Position numbers and translations under genes: made by a program | NCBI RefSeq assembly: GCF_001428075.1 | Contig: NZ_LMSI01000025.1 | Span: forward strand, 129,330-193,329 | DNA from: Arthrobacter sp. Soil764 | Lineage (GTDB): Bacteria; Actinomycetota; Actinomycetes; Actinomycetales; Micrococcaceae | Length of the DNA stretch: 64,000 nucleotides | Direction of reading: 5' to 3' | Part shown: positions 7,636-15,905 of the stretch, one piece after another | Layout: each line of letters opens with the position of its first letter | Position numbering within the stretch: the stretch's first letter is position 1 | Notes under the pieces: model-generated | Database searches by the model: none | What the model was told of the DNA's origin: nothing | What the model saw: the letters and a program-made list of their open reading frames with translations, nothing else

Positions 7636-8373
7636 CTAGGCAGTGACCAGCGTGCCCAGCTTTTCGCCGAGGATGGCGCGGGTAACGTTGCCTTCACCCT
7701 CCATGCCGAAGACCACCATGGAAAGGTTGTTGTCCTTGCACATGGTCATGGCCGTCTGGTCCATGACGCGGATGTCGCGGCGCAGTGCGTCGTCGTAGCT
7801 AAGGGTTTCCAGGCGTTCCGCGGTGGGGTCCTTCTTGGGGTCTGCGGTGTAGACGGCGTCCACCCCGCTCTTGGCCATGAGGACCACGTCGGCGTGGACT
7901 TCAAGGGCCCGCTGGGCTGCCACGGTGTCGGTGGAGAAGTAGGGCAGCCCCGCACCGGCGCCGAAAATGACCACGCGGCCCTTTTCCATGTGGCGGATGG
8001 CGCGGCGCGGGATGTAGGCCTCGGCCACCTGTCCCATGGTGATGGCGCTTTGGACGCGGGTTTCCACGCCTGCCTGCTCCAGGAAGTCCTGCAGTGCCAG
8101 GCAGTTCATCACCGTTCCCAGCATGCCCATGTAGTCGGCGCGGGAGCGGTCCATGCCGCTCTGGGAGAGTTCAGCGCCGCGGAAGAAGTTTCCGCCGCCC
8201 ACCACGATGGCCACTTCCACCTGCGGGACGGCCGCGGCGATCTGCTTGGCGACGTCGCGGACGGTCTCGGGGTCGACACCCAGTTTCCCGCCGCCGAAGA
8301 CCTCGCCGGAGAGCTTCAGGAGGACCCGCCGCTTGTTCTTCTCGGAATGGATGACAGTGTTGACGGCTTCCAT
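7636..8373 (-). CDS. pyrH: UMP kinase
   Basis: A 245-residue amino-acid-kinase-fold enzyme that phosphorylates UMP to UDP with ATP in pyrimidine nucleotide synthesis; normally hexameric and regulated by UTP/GTP. It shows the P-loop-like VLLKLSGEVFGG, the GGGNFFRGAE segment and the UMP-binding MGMLGTVMNCLALQD region. The ATG at 8373 is chosen because GGAAGG lies five bases upstream and similarity starts there; an upstream in-frame ATG at 8466 lies in the tsf terminator. Confidence 0.97.
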   Translation of the reverse strand: MEAVNTVIHSEKNKRRVLLKLSGEVFGGGKLGVDPETVRDVAKQIAAAVPQVEVAIVVGGGNFFRGAELSQSGMDRSRADYMGMLGTVMNCLALQDFLEQAGVETRVQSAITMGQVAEAYIPRRAIRHMEKGRVVIFGAGAGLPYFSTDTVAAQRALEVHADVVLMAKSGVDAVYTADPKKDPTAERLETLSYDDALRRDIRVMDQTAMTMCKDNNLSMVVFGMEGEGNVTRAILGEKLGTLVTA

Positions 8374-8463
8374 GATGCCTTCCGGTTGGTGACTCTGAAA
8401 AAAGGGTATCCTGCCGGATCCGTTGGTCGGAACCGGCCGCGCTCCATGTGGAGTGTGCGCATG

Positions 8464-8499
8464 CAAAAGGGGCGGCCACCGAAGTGGCCACCCCCTTGC
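8464..8499 (-). terminator. Rho-independent terminator after tsf
   Basis: A GC-rich hairpin, GGGTGGCCAC with TTCG loop and GTGGCCGCCCC, followed on the minus strand by TTTTGC. It lies just after the tsf stop codon and before pyrH, so pyrH-frr-cdsA probably needs its own promoter or read-through. Confidence 0.8.
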
Positions 8500-8507
8500 A
8501 GAATCGA

Positions 8508-9344
8508 CTAGGAGCCGACGCGGAAACGCGTGAACGCGGTTCCCTTGACACCGGCCTCTTCGAGGACCTGTGCCACGGACTTCTTGGCGTCCTTTGCGAA
8601 TGCCTGGTCAACCAGGACCTCGCCCTTGTAGAAGCCCGTCACGCGGCCTTCCACAATCTTGGTGAGGGCAGCTTCGGGCTTGCCTTCGGCCTTGGCGGTC
8701 TCTTCCGCGATGCGGCGCTCGGACTCGACGAGCTCAGCGGGAACGTCCTCACGGGTGAGGTAGTTCGGAGCCATGGCGGCGATGTGGACGGCGACGTCGT
8801 GGGCGGCGGTGGCAGCGGCTTCGCCTTCACCGTCGACAGCGAACAGCACGCCAACCTGGGCCGGGAGGTCCTTGGAGGTCTTGTGCAGGTAAGCGTCGAC
8901 CGTTGCGCCCTCGATGCGGGAGATGCGGCGGACAACAACCTTCTCGCCCAGGACGGCGCCCTCTTCGATGACGACCTCGGACAGCGGCTTGCCGTCGACG
9001 TCGGTGGCGAGCAGGGTTTCGAGGTCGGCAGCGCCGGACTCGACGGCAACGGCCAGGACCTTGTCGGCCAGCTGGATGAACTTGTCAGCCTTGGCAACGA
9101 AGTCGGTCTCGCAGTTGACCTCGATCATGACGCCGACGCCGTTGCTGACCTTGGCGGCCACAAGGCCTTCAGCGGTGGAACGGCCTTCACGCTTGGTAGC
9201 GCCCTTGAGGCCCTTGATGCGGATGATCTCGATGGCCTTCTCGGCGTCACCGTTGGCTTCGTCAAGAGCCTTCTTGACATCCATCATGCCGGCGCCGGTG
9301 CGCTCGCGCAGGGCCTTGATGTCCGCGGCAGTGTAGTTCGCCAT
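8508..9344 (-). CDS. tsf: Elongation factor Ts
   Basis: A 278-residue nucleotide exchange factor for EF-Tu. The N-terminal UBA-like domain contains LRERTGAGMMDVKKAL, and the core contains the TDFVAK motif that inserts near the EF-Tu nucleotide pocket. Full length for actinobacteria. The start at 9344 (MANYTAADIK) is the conserved one. It follows rpsB after a 127-nt spacer with two hairpins and is followed by a terminator. Confidence 0.97.
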   Translation of the reverse strand: MANYTAADIKALRERTGAGMMDVKKALDEANGDAEKAIEIIRIKGLKGATKREGRSTAEGLVAAKVSNGVGVMIEVNCETDFVAKADKFIQLADKVLAVAVESGAADLETLLATDVDGKPLSEVVIEEGAVLGEKVVVRRISRIEGATVDAYLHKTSKDLPAQVGVLFAVDGEGEAAATAAHDVAVHIAAMAPNYLTREDVPAELVESERRIAEETAKAEGKPEAALTKIVEGRVTGFYKGEVLVDQAFAKDAKKSVAQVLEEAGVKGTAFTRFRVGS

Positions 9345-9386
9345 GTGAACCCCTCTGTCTAGAAAATGTGTGGTGGTGTACGGACC

Positions 9387-9446
9387 GACAGGATGGCGGC
9401 CCACGGCGTGGGCTGCCATCCTGTCAGCAGTTCCGGCTGCTGACAG
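9387..9446 (-). other. Two overlapping hairpins in the rpsB-tsf spacer
   Basis: Hairpin 1 spans 9387-9425 (GACAGGATGGC arm with GCCATCCTGTC). Hairpin 2 spans 9421-9446 (CTGTCAGCAG arm with CTGCTGACAG). The five bases 9421-9425 belong to both stems, so the complete forms are mutually exclusive. No strong T-run follows on the minus strand. This may set the ratio of S2 to EF-Ts or act in RNA processing; inference. Confidence 0.6.
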
Positions 9447-9471
9447 CGCGGAAAATCCGGATTGAAGTGTG

Positions 9472-10329
9472 TTACTTGGCGTCTTCGGCGGGAGCCTCGG
9501 CGGCGGCCGGAGCTTCGGCTTCTTCAGCTGGAGCAGCGGGGGCTGCAGCAGCTTCCTCGGCCTTGCTGCCTTCGAGGAGCTCGCGCTCCCACTCAGCCAG
9601 CGGCTCTTCCGGAGCTTCGGTGGCGCCCGTGCCGCGGTTGTTGCGGGCGATCAGGCCCTCGGCAACGGCGTCGGCGACAACGCGGGTCAGGAGGTTCACG
9701 GAGCGGATGGCGTCGTCGTTGCCCGGGATCGGGAAGTCAACTTCGTCCGGATCGCAGTTGGTGTCCAGGATGGCCACAACCGGGATGTTCAGCTTCTTGG
9801 CCTCGTCAACGGCGAGGTGTTCCTTCTTGGTGTCAACGACCCAGAGCAGGGACGGAGCCTTGGTCAGGTTGCGGATACCGCCGAGGTTGGACTCCAGCTT
9901 GGTGAGCTCGCGCTTGAGGAGCAGGAGCTCCTTCTTGGTGTAGGCGGAGCCGGCGACGTCGTCGAAGTCGATCTCTTCGAGTTCCTTCATGCGCTGGATG
10001 CGCTTGGCGACCGTCTGGAAGTTGGTCAGCATACCGCCGAGCCAACGCTGGTTGACGTAGGGCTGGCCCACGCGGGTTGCCTGCTCGGCAATTGCTTCCT
10101 GGGCCTGCTTCTTGGTGCCGACGAAGAGCACGGTGCCGCCGTGGGCAACAGTGGCCTTGACGAACTCGTAGGCACGGTCGATGTAGGACAGCGACTGCTG
10201 AAGGTCGATGATGTAGATGCCGTTGCGCTCGGTGAAGATGAAGCGCTTCATCTTCGGGTTCCAACGGCGGGTCTGGTGTCCAAAGTGGACGCCGCTGTCA
10301 AGCAGCTGGCGCATGGTTACGACGGGCAT
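9472..10329 (-). CDS. rpsB: 30S ribosomal protein S2
   Basis: A 285-residue small-subunit protein. The conserved body includes LLDSGVHFGHQTRRWNPKM, NQRWLGGMLTN and the DTNCDPDEVDFPIPGNDDA segment. The last 50 or so residues form an Ala/Glu-rich tail, typical of actinobacterial S2. A good ribosome site (AAGGAG) precedes the ATG. It is the first gene of the rpsB-tsf unit, divergent from the M23 peptidase gene, another common actinobacterial arrangement. Confidence 0.98.
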   Translation of the reverse strand: MPVVTMRQLLDSGVHFGHQTRRWNPKMKRFIFTERNGIYIIDLQQSLSYIDRAYEFVKATVAHGGTVLFVGTKKQAQEAIAEQATRVGQPYVNQRWLGGMLTNFQTVAKRIQRMKELEEIDFDDVAGSAYTKKELLLLKRELTKLESNLGGIRNLTKAPSLLWVVDTKKEHLAVDEAKKLNIPVVAILDTNCDPDEVDFPIPGNDDAIRSVNLLTRVVADAVAEGLIARNNRGTGATEAPEEPLAEWERELLEGSKAEEAAAAPAAPAEEAEAPAAAEAPAEDAK

Positions 10330-10787
10330 TCCGGCGCTCCTTATTTTTCCGGCAGGTCATTCATGAGAAAACCCGGAGGCTTCTTACCCTGCCAATAGTT
10401 GACGGTTGATCAGCGTGGCCCGGACGGGCCGTGCTCCTGGCATCCACCGCACTTCCCATCAGGATCGAAGCCTGACCGAAGGAAGCGCGATCCTCCATGG
10501 ACGGCGCCGGGGCGTCGCCTGCCGGAGGGCTGGATGCGCGTAGTCAGCCGCTGCTCCCCCACACTCCTGAATGAGATGTGCCGACGCAATCCGGACAGGG
10601 GCATCTGCCGCGGGGGCAAACCACTGGGACGGGAAACGTTGAGGGCGCAGCAAACTGCTCCATCAAGTGTACTACAGGCGTCCCCGCCCGCCGGACACTG
10701 CTGCGGCCGCGGGCCGGCCCTTCACGGTTGTCCACATAGGCGCAACCGGCCCTGCCGGTACCGTACCCAGCCCGGCAGGCTGACGAC
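10330..10787. other. Long rpsB leader and divergent intergenic region
   Basis: 458 bases without a gene. On the minus strand a possible -10 box (TACACT, 10666-10671) would give an rpsB leader of over 300 nt. Close to rpsB a GGCAGG/CCTGCC pairing (10387-10393 with 10351-10357) could form a stem just before the ribosome site. No recognised riboswitch or known r-protein leader motif is evident to me. Promoter and stem are weakly supported. Confidence 0.4.
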
Positions 10788-11384
10788 ATGAAACCACCAG
10801 TTCTCCTGGCCGCACTCCTGCTGCTGCCGGCATCCGTTGCCTCCGCCGGGCCGGCCCTCCCGCACAGCGCAGCCACCAATAGCGCCATCACAAAGAGCGC
10901 CATCACGCACAAGGCCGTCCCTCAGAGAAACAGTGCGACGACGGCTGCCGCAGCGGGTGCAGCGACTTCCTGGCAGTGGCCACTGGCGCCGCGCCCGCCG
11001 GTGCTGCGCGGATTCGATCCGCCGCCAAAGCCGTGGCTCAGCGGGCACCGCGGCGTAGATCTGGGCCTTGGCACAGCCGGAACCCCCGTGATGTCACCCG
11101 CGGCGGGAACGGTGAGTTTCGCGGGTGTCGTGGTGGACAGGCCCGTGATCACCATCGACCATGGCGGCGGGCTGCGCAGCAGCTTCGAACCTGTGGACAG
11201 CACCTTAGCGGTGGGCGAAGCTGTTGCTGCAGGCCAGGTGGTCGGGACCGTGCTGCCGGGACACTGCCCGGCAGCACAGTGCCTGCACTGGGGAGTCCGG
11301 GACGGAGAGGAATACGTCAATCCTCTTCAGTTTGTCCTGGACCTTCGCCCATCCGTCCTGCTTCCGCTGCCCGGCCCGCCGTAG
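10788..11384 (+). CDS. Secreted M23 family (LytM-type) peptidase
   Basis: A 198-residue exported protein: signal peptide with cleavage near Ala20, a low-complexity Ala/Thr/Lys linker (21-60), then a LytM domain. Zinc ligands are visible as H87-x3-D91 (HRGVD) and H167 in LHWG. Cys160 and Cys165 flank the last metal motif and could form a disulfide. M23 enzymes cut peptidoglycan cross-bridges. It is divergent from rpsB, a position often held by such a gene in actinobacteria. The catalytic HxH pair around 165-167 shows only the second His, so activity is not certain. Confidence 0.88.
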   Translation: MKPPVLLAALLLLPASVASAGPALPHSAATNSAITKSAITHKAVPQRNSATTAAAAGAATSWQWPLAPRPPVLRGFDPPPKPWLSGHRGVDLGLGTAGTPVMSPAAGTVSFAGVVVDRPVITIDHGGGLRSSFEPVDSTLAVGEAVAAGQVVGTVLPGHCPAAQCLHWGVRDGEEYVNPLQFVLDLRPSVLLPLPGPP

Positions 11385-11503
11385 GCGATGGGCAGCGGAC
11401 ATAACCGGTCCACCGCGACATGGTCCCAGCGCGCTGCATGCGGGCCTGCCGCAGCCCCGCGGCGGTCGGTGGCAGCTGGACGTTGGACGTTGGACGCTGT
11501 CAG

Positions 11504-12694
11504 CTAGATGATGGCGGAGATGCCCGTGATGGCCCGGCCTGTCACCAGGGTGTTGATTTCGGCCGTGCCCTCGTATGAGTAGATGGCTTCGGCGTCGGCG
11601 AAGATCTTGGCCATCTCGAAGTTTGTCACGATTCCGTTGCCGCCAAGGATGTTGCGGCCCAGCGCCACGCTGTCCCGCATGCGCGCCGTGGCGTAGGCCT
11701 TGGCAAGCGCGGACTGCTCGTCTTTGGCCGCACCCTCGTCCTCCAGCTGGGACAGCCGGACCATCATTCCCATCGAGCTGACGGTGTTTCCCAGGATGCG
11801 GACCAGCTGGTCCTGGATGAGCTGGAAGGAGGCCAGGGGCCGGCCGAACTGGTGGCGCTCCACGGCATAGCGGCGGGCAACGTCGAACGCGGCAAGCTGA
11901 AGCCCGACGGCCTGCCAGGCGACAGCCAGCCGGGTTACCTTGAGGACTTTGTTGACGTCGCGGAAGCTGTTGGCGTTGGCAAGCTTGAAGCGCTCCGGCA
12001 CCACCACGTCCGTCAGGACAATGTCGGCATTCTGGACGGTGCGCAGCGAGATCTTGTTCTCGATCTTTGTGGCGCTGAACCCCTCGAGCGTGGTGTCCAC
12101 CATGAAGCCCTTGACCTGGTTGTCGGCCAGGTCCCGGGCATACACCACCACCCAGTCCGAGAAGGTGGCGTTGCCGATCCACCGTTTTGCGCCGTTGAGG
12201 ATCCAGTTGCCGCCGTCTTTCCGCGCCGTGGTGCGCGTTCCGCCGGCAACGTCGCTGCCACCCAGCGGTTCAGTCAGGCCGAAGGCACCGATCTTCTTCA
12301 GCGAGTAGATGTCGGGAAGCCATTCGTCCTTCTGCTCCTGGGAGGCCAGCAACTCGATGGATCCGGTGAACAGGCCGTCGTGTACGCCCAGGAAGGTGGC
12401 GATGGAGGCATCGGCACGCGTGAGCTCGGCATGCAGCATGCCCGCGAAGAGGTTGGAGTACCCCTGGCGGCGGACCGGGCTGGCGAGGTCCAGGCCGGCA
12501 AGCTTCGGCACCAGGTCCGCGGGGAACTCGCCGCGGTTCCAGCAGTCCACCGCGATGGGCTTGACCTCGCGCGCCAGGAAGTCGCGGACTTCAGCGAGCC
12601 GGTCCTGTTCCTTCCCGGAGAGGAGCTGCTCGAAGGCGAAGAAGTCCCCGTCGGCGTAGGGAAGTTCGTGGGGACCGGCTGCGGAGGTGGCCAT
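11504..12694 (-). CDS. Acyl-CoA dehydrogenase (glutaryl-CoA dehydrogenase-like)
   Basis: A 396-residue flavoprotein with the three acyl-CoA dehydrogenase domains (helical N, beta middle with GLTEPLGGSDVAGG, helical C). The C-terminal YEGTAEINTLVTGRAITG closely resembles glutaryl-CoA dehydrogenase, where the Glu of YEGT is the catalytic base. It oxidises an acyl-CoA to the enoyl-CoA and passes electrons to ETF; the exact chain is uncertain. It stands alone, with a striking operator-like palindrome 49 nt upstream (12743-12770), so it is probably repressed by an unlinked TetR-type regulator. Confidence 0.92.
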   Translation of the reverse strand: MATSAAGPHELPYADGDFFAFEQLLSGKEQDRLAEVRDFLAREVKPIAVDCWNRGEFPADLVPKLAGLDLASPVRRQGYSNLFAGMLHAELTRADASIATFLGVHDGLFTGSIELLASQEQKDEWLPDIYSLKKIGAFGLTEPLGGSDVAGGTRTTARKDGGNWILNGAKRWIGNATFSDWVVVYARDLADNQVKGFMVDTTLEGFSATKIENKISLRTVQNADIVLTDVVVPERFKLANANSFRDVNKVLKVTRLAVAWQAVGLQLAAFDVARRYAVERHQFGRPLASFQLIQDQLVRILGNTVSSMGMMVRLSQLEDEGAAKDEQSALAKAYATARMRDSVALGRNILGGNGIVTNFEMAKIFADAEAIYSYEGTAEINTLVTGRAITGISAII

Positions 12695-12742
12695 GGGTAC
12701 CTTCTTTGATGATCAGCGCTGACCATGCCGCGGAGCGGAGCA

Positions 12743-12770
12743 CGGTATGTTACTGACCAGTAACATACCG
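12743..12770. promoter_or_regulatory. Palindromic operator of the acyl-CoA dehydrogenase gene
   Basis: A perfect 13-bp inverted repeat with a 2-bp centre: CGGTATGTTACTG, AC, CAGTAACATACCG. The core TTACTGACCAGTAA resembles operators of TetR-family fatty acid/acyl-CoA regulators. It is AT-richer than its surroundings and lies in the promoter region of the dehydrogenase. No TetR gene is in this window. Confidence 0.7.
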
Positions 12771-12793
12771 CAGGGGGCGGGGTTAACCAAGAA

Positions 12794-12827
12794 AACCGCG
12801 GCCAACGAAAGATTGTTGGCCGCGGTT
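12794..12827 (-). terminator. Terminator after tRNA-Met
   Basis: A perfect 13-bp stem, AACCGCGGCCAAC with GTTGGCCGCGGTT around an 8-nt loop, followed on the minus strand by TTTTCTT. It ends the tRNA transcript. Confidence 0.85.
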
Positions 12828-12839
12828 CCGGATTGGCGG

Positions 12840-12913
12840 TAGGGCTACTCGGACTTGAACCGAGGACCTTAGGATTATGAGTCCCGCGCTCTAACCAGCT
12901 GAGCTATAGCCCC
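12840..12913 (-). tRNA. tRNA with CAT anticodon (probably elongator Met)
   Basis: 74-nt cloverleaf: acceptor GGGGCTA/TAGCCCT, D stem GCTC/GAGC, anticodon loop CTCATAA (CAT), T stem CTCGG/CCGAG with TTCAAGT. CCA is not encoded. CAT can belong to elongator Met or to Ile decoded through lysidine; the acceptor does not look like initiator. The anticodon stem has a C-A mismatch at its outer end. Confidence 0.92.
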
Positions 12914-12987
12914 AAACCCCGTGGGCACGTGGCCAAACAGGCACGCTCCGGCAGGGCAGAAACACTCTAGCAAACCCGGGAAAGGGT

Positions 12988-14184
12988 TCAGACCACTTTG
13001 TCCTCATAGGTGGCGCCGCGGTACAGGTCCTCGAAGGTCTGGAGTGTCCCCTGGATGCTGTGCGGCTCCACCATCTGGCGGCTGGCCCGGCCCATGGCCC
13101 GCTGTTGCTCCTTGGGCAGTTCCAGGACCTGGGTGATCTTCTTGGCAAGGTCGTCGCTGTCGTTGGGCGTGAACAGGTAGCCGTTCCCGCCGTCGCGCAC
13201 CAGGTGCGGCAGGGCCATGGCGTCGGCAAGGACCACCGGGGTGGAGGCGGACATGGCTTCGAGCGTCACCAGCGACTGAAGTTCGGCCGTTCCGGGCATG
13301 CAGAACAGGTCCGCCCGGATGTAGGCCCTCCGCAGTTCCTCGTCACTGGCAAGGCCAAGGAACTTCACGCGGCTTCCCAGCCCAAGCCGGCGCACCAGGT
13401 CCTCCAGGCCGGTGCGCACTTCGCCGCCGCCCACGATCTCCAGGTGCACGTTCAATTCCGGCGGTGTCTTGCTGATGGCCTTGATGAGTACGTCAACATG
13501 CTTTTCCTCGGCCAGGCGTCCGGCGAACAGCACAGTGGGGTTTTCATGCGGCTCGATGTGCTCGCCGGGCTGGAGTTCGTAGGCTGTGGAGTCGATGCCG
13601 TTGGACAGCGGCAGGACTTTGCGCAGGAAGGCGTGCTCGTGCATCGCCTTGGCGGCCAGCGGCGTGGGCGTGGTGACGACATCGGCCTGGCCCATGACCT
13701 TGCCCATGTCCTTCCAGGAAACACGCCCGATGATGTCCTTGAACCACTGCGGGAACGGCAGGAAGGGGTTGAGGTTTTCGGGCATGAAGTGGTTGGTGGC
13801 CACCACCCGGATGCCACGTTTCACAGCTTCGTAGAGTACGTGCTCGCCGATCATGTAATGGCTTTGGATGTGCACCACGTCCGGCTTCACGCGCTCGAAG
13901 AGCAGGGTGATTTCTTTCTTGATTTCCCAGGGGAAGCATAGACGGAAGGTCTCATGGGTGAACGCCTTGTGCGAGCGGAGCCGGTGCACGGTTGCTTCCT
14001 CGCGGAACTCGGTGAAGCTCTTCCCCTTGCTGTCGCGGGACGCCAGGACATGGACGTTGTGCCCGCGGGCGGTCATTCCCTTGGCCAGGCGGTATCCGAA
14101 CTGGGCGGCGCCGTTGACGTCCGGCGGGTAGGTGTCCGCCGCGATCAGGATGGTCAGGGGATGCTGGTCGGCTGGCGTGGTCAT
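12988..14184 (-). CDS. GT4 family glycosyltransferase
   Basis: A 398-residue GT-B enzyme. The N-terminal domain begins TYPPDVNGAAQFGYRLAKG; the C-terminal sugar-nucleotide domain has VLFAGRLAEEKHVDVLI and a FCMPGTAELQSLVTLEAM stretch with the GT4 E-x7-E type pattern. It resembles glycolipid mannosyl/glucosyltransferases acting on diacylglycerol or phosphatidylinositol. The neighbouring CDP-alcohol phosphatidyltransferase supports a membrane glycolipid role. Acceptor and donor are not determined. No signal peptide; probably peripheral on the inner face of the membrane. Confidence 0.88.
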   Translation of the reverse strand: MTTPADQHPLTILIAADTYPPDVNGAAQFGYRLAKGMTARGHNVHVLASRDSKGKSFTEFREEATVHRLRSHKAFTHETFRLCFPWEIKKEITLLFERVKPDVVHIQSHYMIGEHVLYEAVKRGIRVVATNHFMPENLNPFLPFPQWFKDIIGRVSWKDMGKVMGQADVVTTPTPLAAKAMHEHAFLRKVLPLSNGIDSTAYELQPGEHIEPHENPTVLFAGRLAEEKHVDVLIKAISKTPPELNVHLEIVGGGEVRTGLEDLVRRLGLGSRVKFLGLASDEELRRAYIRADLFCMPGTAELQSLVTLEAMSASTPVVLADAMALPHLVRDGGNGYLFTPNDSDDLAKKITQVLELPKEQQRAMGRASRQMVEPHSIQGTLQTFEDLYRGATYEDKVV

Positions 14185-14294
14185 GTGGAGTACTCCTGAT
14201 GGTCACGGTGCGGACAGCGTGGAACTGGCAGCACGGTTGGCCGCTGGCGCAGGCGCCGGGCTTCGCGGGATAGCTGGTCTGTGCGGGAAATGGG

Positions 14295-15203
14295 CTAGTG
14301 GGACGGCCTGCCGGCGGCCTTCCGCGCGTCCTTCTTGCGCTTGATGACCTCCGGGTGGTGCCGGGAAAGGGCGATAACCCCAACGATAGCAAGGCAGGCC
14401 GCCGTTCCCATCGCAATGGCCATGACGGCAGGGACATCGGGGCGCAGTTCACCCAGGATGATGATGCCGATGGCAATGCCCACCATGGGATCGATGACCG
14501 TGAGTCCGGCAATCACCAGGTCCGGAGGGCCGGTGGAGTAGGCGCTTTGGACGAACCAGGACCCCAGGCCGCCGGCGGCGATGATGGCCACCACTGAGTA
14601 CCACTGCACGTTCAGCAGGAACAGGCCGTTGGGGTCCAGGAGGTGCTTGCCGATAATCCTGGTGAGCACCGCGACGAAGCCGAACAGGATGCCGGCGCCG
14701 AGGATGTAGACGAACGCATTCATGCGGTGCTTGAACATCACTGCCAGCGTGCCGAACAGGCCAACCGCCAAGGCGAGCAGCAGCACGATGGTCAACTCGT
14801 CCGCCAAGCTGACATGGTGGCTCTCCTGGGTGACGTTGACCGCGAGGAGGACAAAGAGTGCCGAGCCGGTGACGCAGGCGCCGATGGACACCGCGGTGGC
14901 GCGGTTGATGGTCAGGTCCTGGTCCCGGGCGTTGACCACCGTGGTGATCACCAGGGCGATGGCGCCGATGGGCTGGACCACCGTGAGCGGGGCGGAGACC
15001 AGGGCCACGGCGTTCATGGCCATCCCGACGCACAGCAGCAGGAGCCCGAACATCCACCGGGGATTGCGCAGGAGGCGCAGGAATCCGTTGGAACTCAGGG
15101 CAAGGCCTCCGGTGTCGGCTTTGACGGCACTGCCCTGGCGCTGGGCACCCAGGGCCAGGCAGAAGGCGCCAAGCACCGCCAGGCCGACGGCAACCCAAAC
15201 CAT
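14295..15203 (-). CDS. DMT/NIPA-type membrane transporter
   Basis: A 302-residue protein with about nine membrane segments in two EamA-like repeats and a basic C-terminal tail (RKKDARKAAGR). It resembles actinobacterial NIPA/DMT-family proteins, some of which are proposed Mg2+ or metabolite transporters. The ATG at 15203 overlaps the stop of the upstream phosphatidyltransferase gene (TGATG), so the two are co-translated. Substrate unknown. Confidence 0.8.
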   Translation of the reverse strand: MVWVAVGLAVLGAFCLALGAQRQGSAVKADTGGLALSSNGFLRLLRNPRWMFGLLLLCVGMAMNAVALVSAPLTVVQPIGAIALVITTVVNARDQDLTINRATAVSIGACVTGSALFVLLAVNVTQESHHVSLADELTIVLLLALAVGLFGTLAVMFKHRMNAFVYILGAGILFGFVAVLTRIIGKHLLDPNGLFLLNVQWYSVVAIIAAGGLGSWFVQSAYSTGPPDLVIAGLTVIDPMVGIAIGIIILGELRPDVPAVMAIAMGTAACLAIVGVIALSRHHPEVIKRKKDARKAAGRPSH

Positions 15204-15826
15204 CAGCCCTTCCCGCCGTCGTGCTGTTTCAGTTCCCTGCCCTTTCGCAGGATGGCCCAGAAGTAGTTGTAGGCGGCGACCCAGTGACCAACGAGGCCCA
15301 GCCCCAGCACCACCCAGGCGGCGACGAAGAGTTGGCCGGCATAGCCGGTGTCCAGGCGGGAGAGGACCAGCAGCGGAGTGCCCAGGAGGAGCAGCCCGGT
15401 CCGGACCTTGCCCACCACGCTGACCGGAAGATCCGGATGCCCGCGGAAGAAGGAAAGCGTGAGGACCAGCAGGACGGCGTCGGGGACCACCAGGGCGGCC
15501 AGGTACAGCCAATGCACGACGCCGGCAATCACCAGGGTGAAGGCTACGGCCAGCAGCGCCAGCCGGTCGGCGATCGGGTCAAGGACCCTGCCGAGTTTTG
15601 AGGCTTGGTCGAACCGGCGGGCGATGTAGCCATCGATCCAGTCCGTACCGGCCATGACGGCCAGAACTATTACGCCCGCCCCATACTCCTTCTGGACCAG
15701 GACGAGCCACATGAAGAGCGGGACACCCATGAACCGCACGACGGTGAGCAGGTTGGGGATGGTGAAGACGACGTCGTGGTCCACCTGCGGACGGCCGGGG
15801 CGGGCACCTGCACCAATAAACTTCAC
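15203..15826 (-). CDS. CDP-alcohol phosphatidyltransferase
   Basis: A 207-residue membrane enzyme with the full family signature D-G-x2-A-R-x8-G-x3-D-x3-D (DWIDGYIARRFDQASKLG then RVLDPIAD). Such enzymes transfer a phosphatidyl group from CDP-diacylglycerol to glycerol 3-phosphate, phosphatidylglycerol or inositol phosphate. Length and hydrophobic profile (five to six segments) fit PgsA or the actinobacterial cardiolipin synthase type; sequence alone does not decide. It uses the product of CdsA, encoded 9 kb away. Confidence 0.9.
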   Translation of the reverse strand: MKFIGAGARPGRPQVDHDVVFTIPNLLTVVRFMGVPLFMWLVLVQKEYGAGVIVLAVMAGTDWIDGYIARRFDQASKLGRVLDPIADRLALLAVAFTLVIAGVVHWLYLAALVVPDAVLLVLTLSFFRGHPDLPVSVVGKVRTGLLLLGTPLLVLSRLDTGYAGQLFVAAWVVLGLGLVGHWVAAYNYFWAILRKGRELKQHDGGKG

Positions 15827-15905
15827 CCGTCCCCTCTCCTTCCTGCGCCGGCTCGCGGTCTTTCGGTTATGAGTCGCCCATTGGAACGCTGTGTATTGAA
15901 CTGGA

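Noticed and set aside
8448..9362. Plus-strand open frame of 304 codons opposite tsf
   Set aside because: A shadow of tsf with no recognisable family and no ribosome site.
9469..10398. Plus-strand open frame of 309 codons opposite rpsB
   Set aside because: A shadow of rpsB: composition follows the sense gene and there is no start context or homology.
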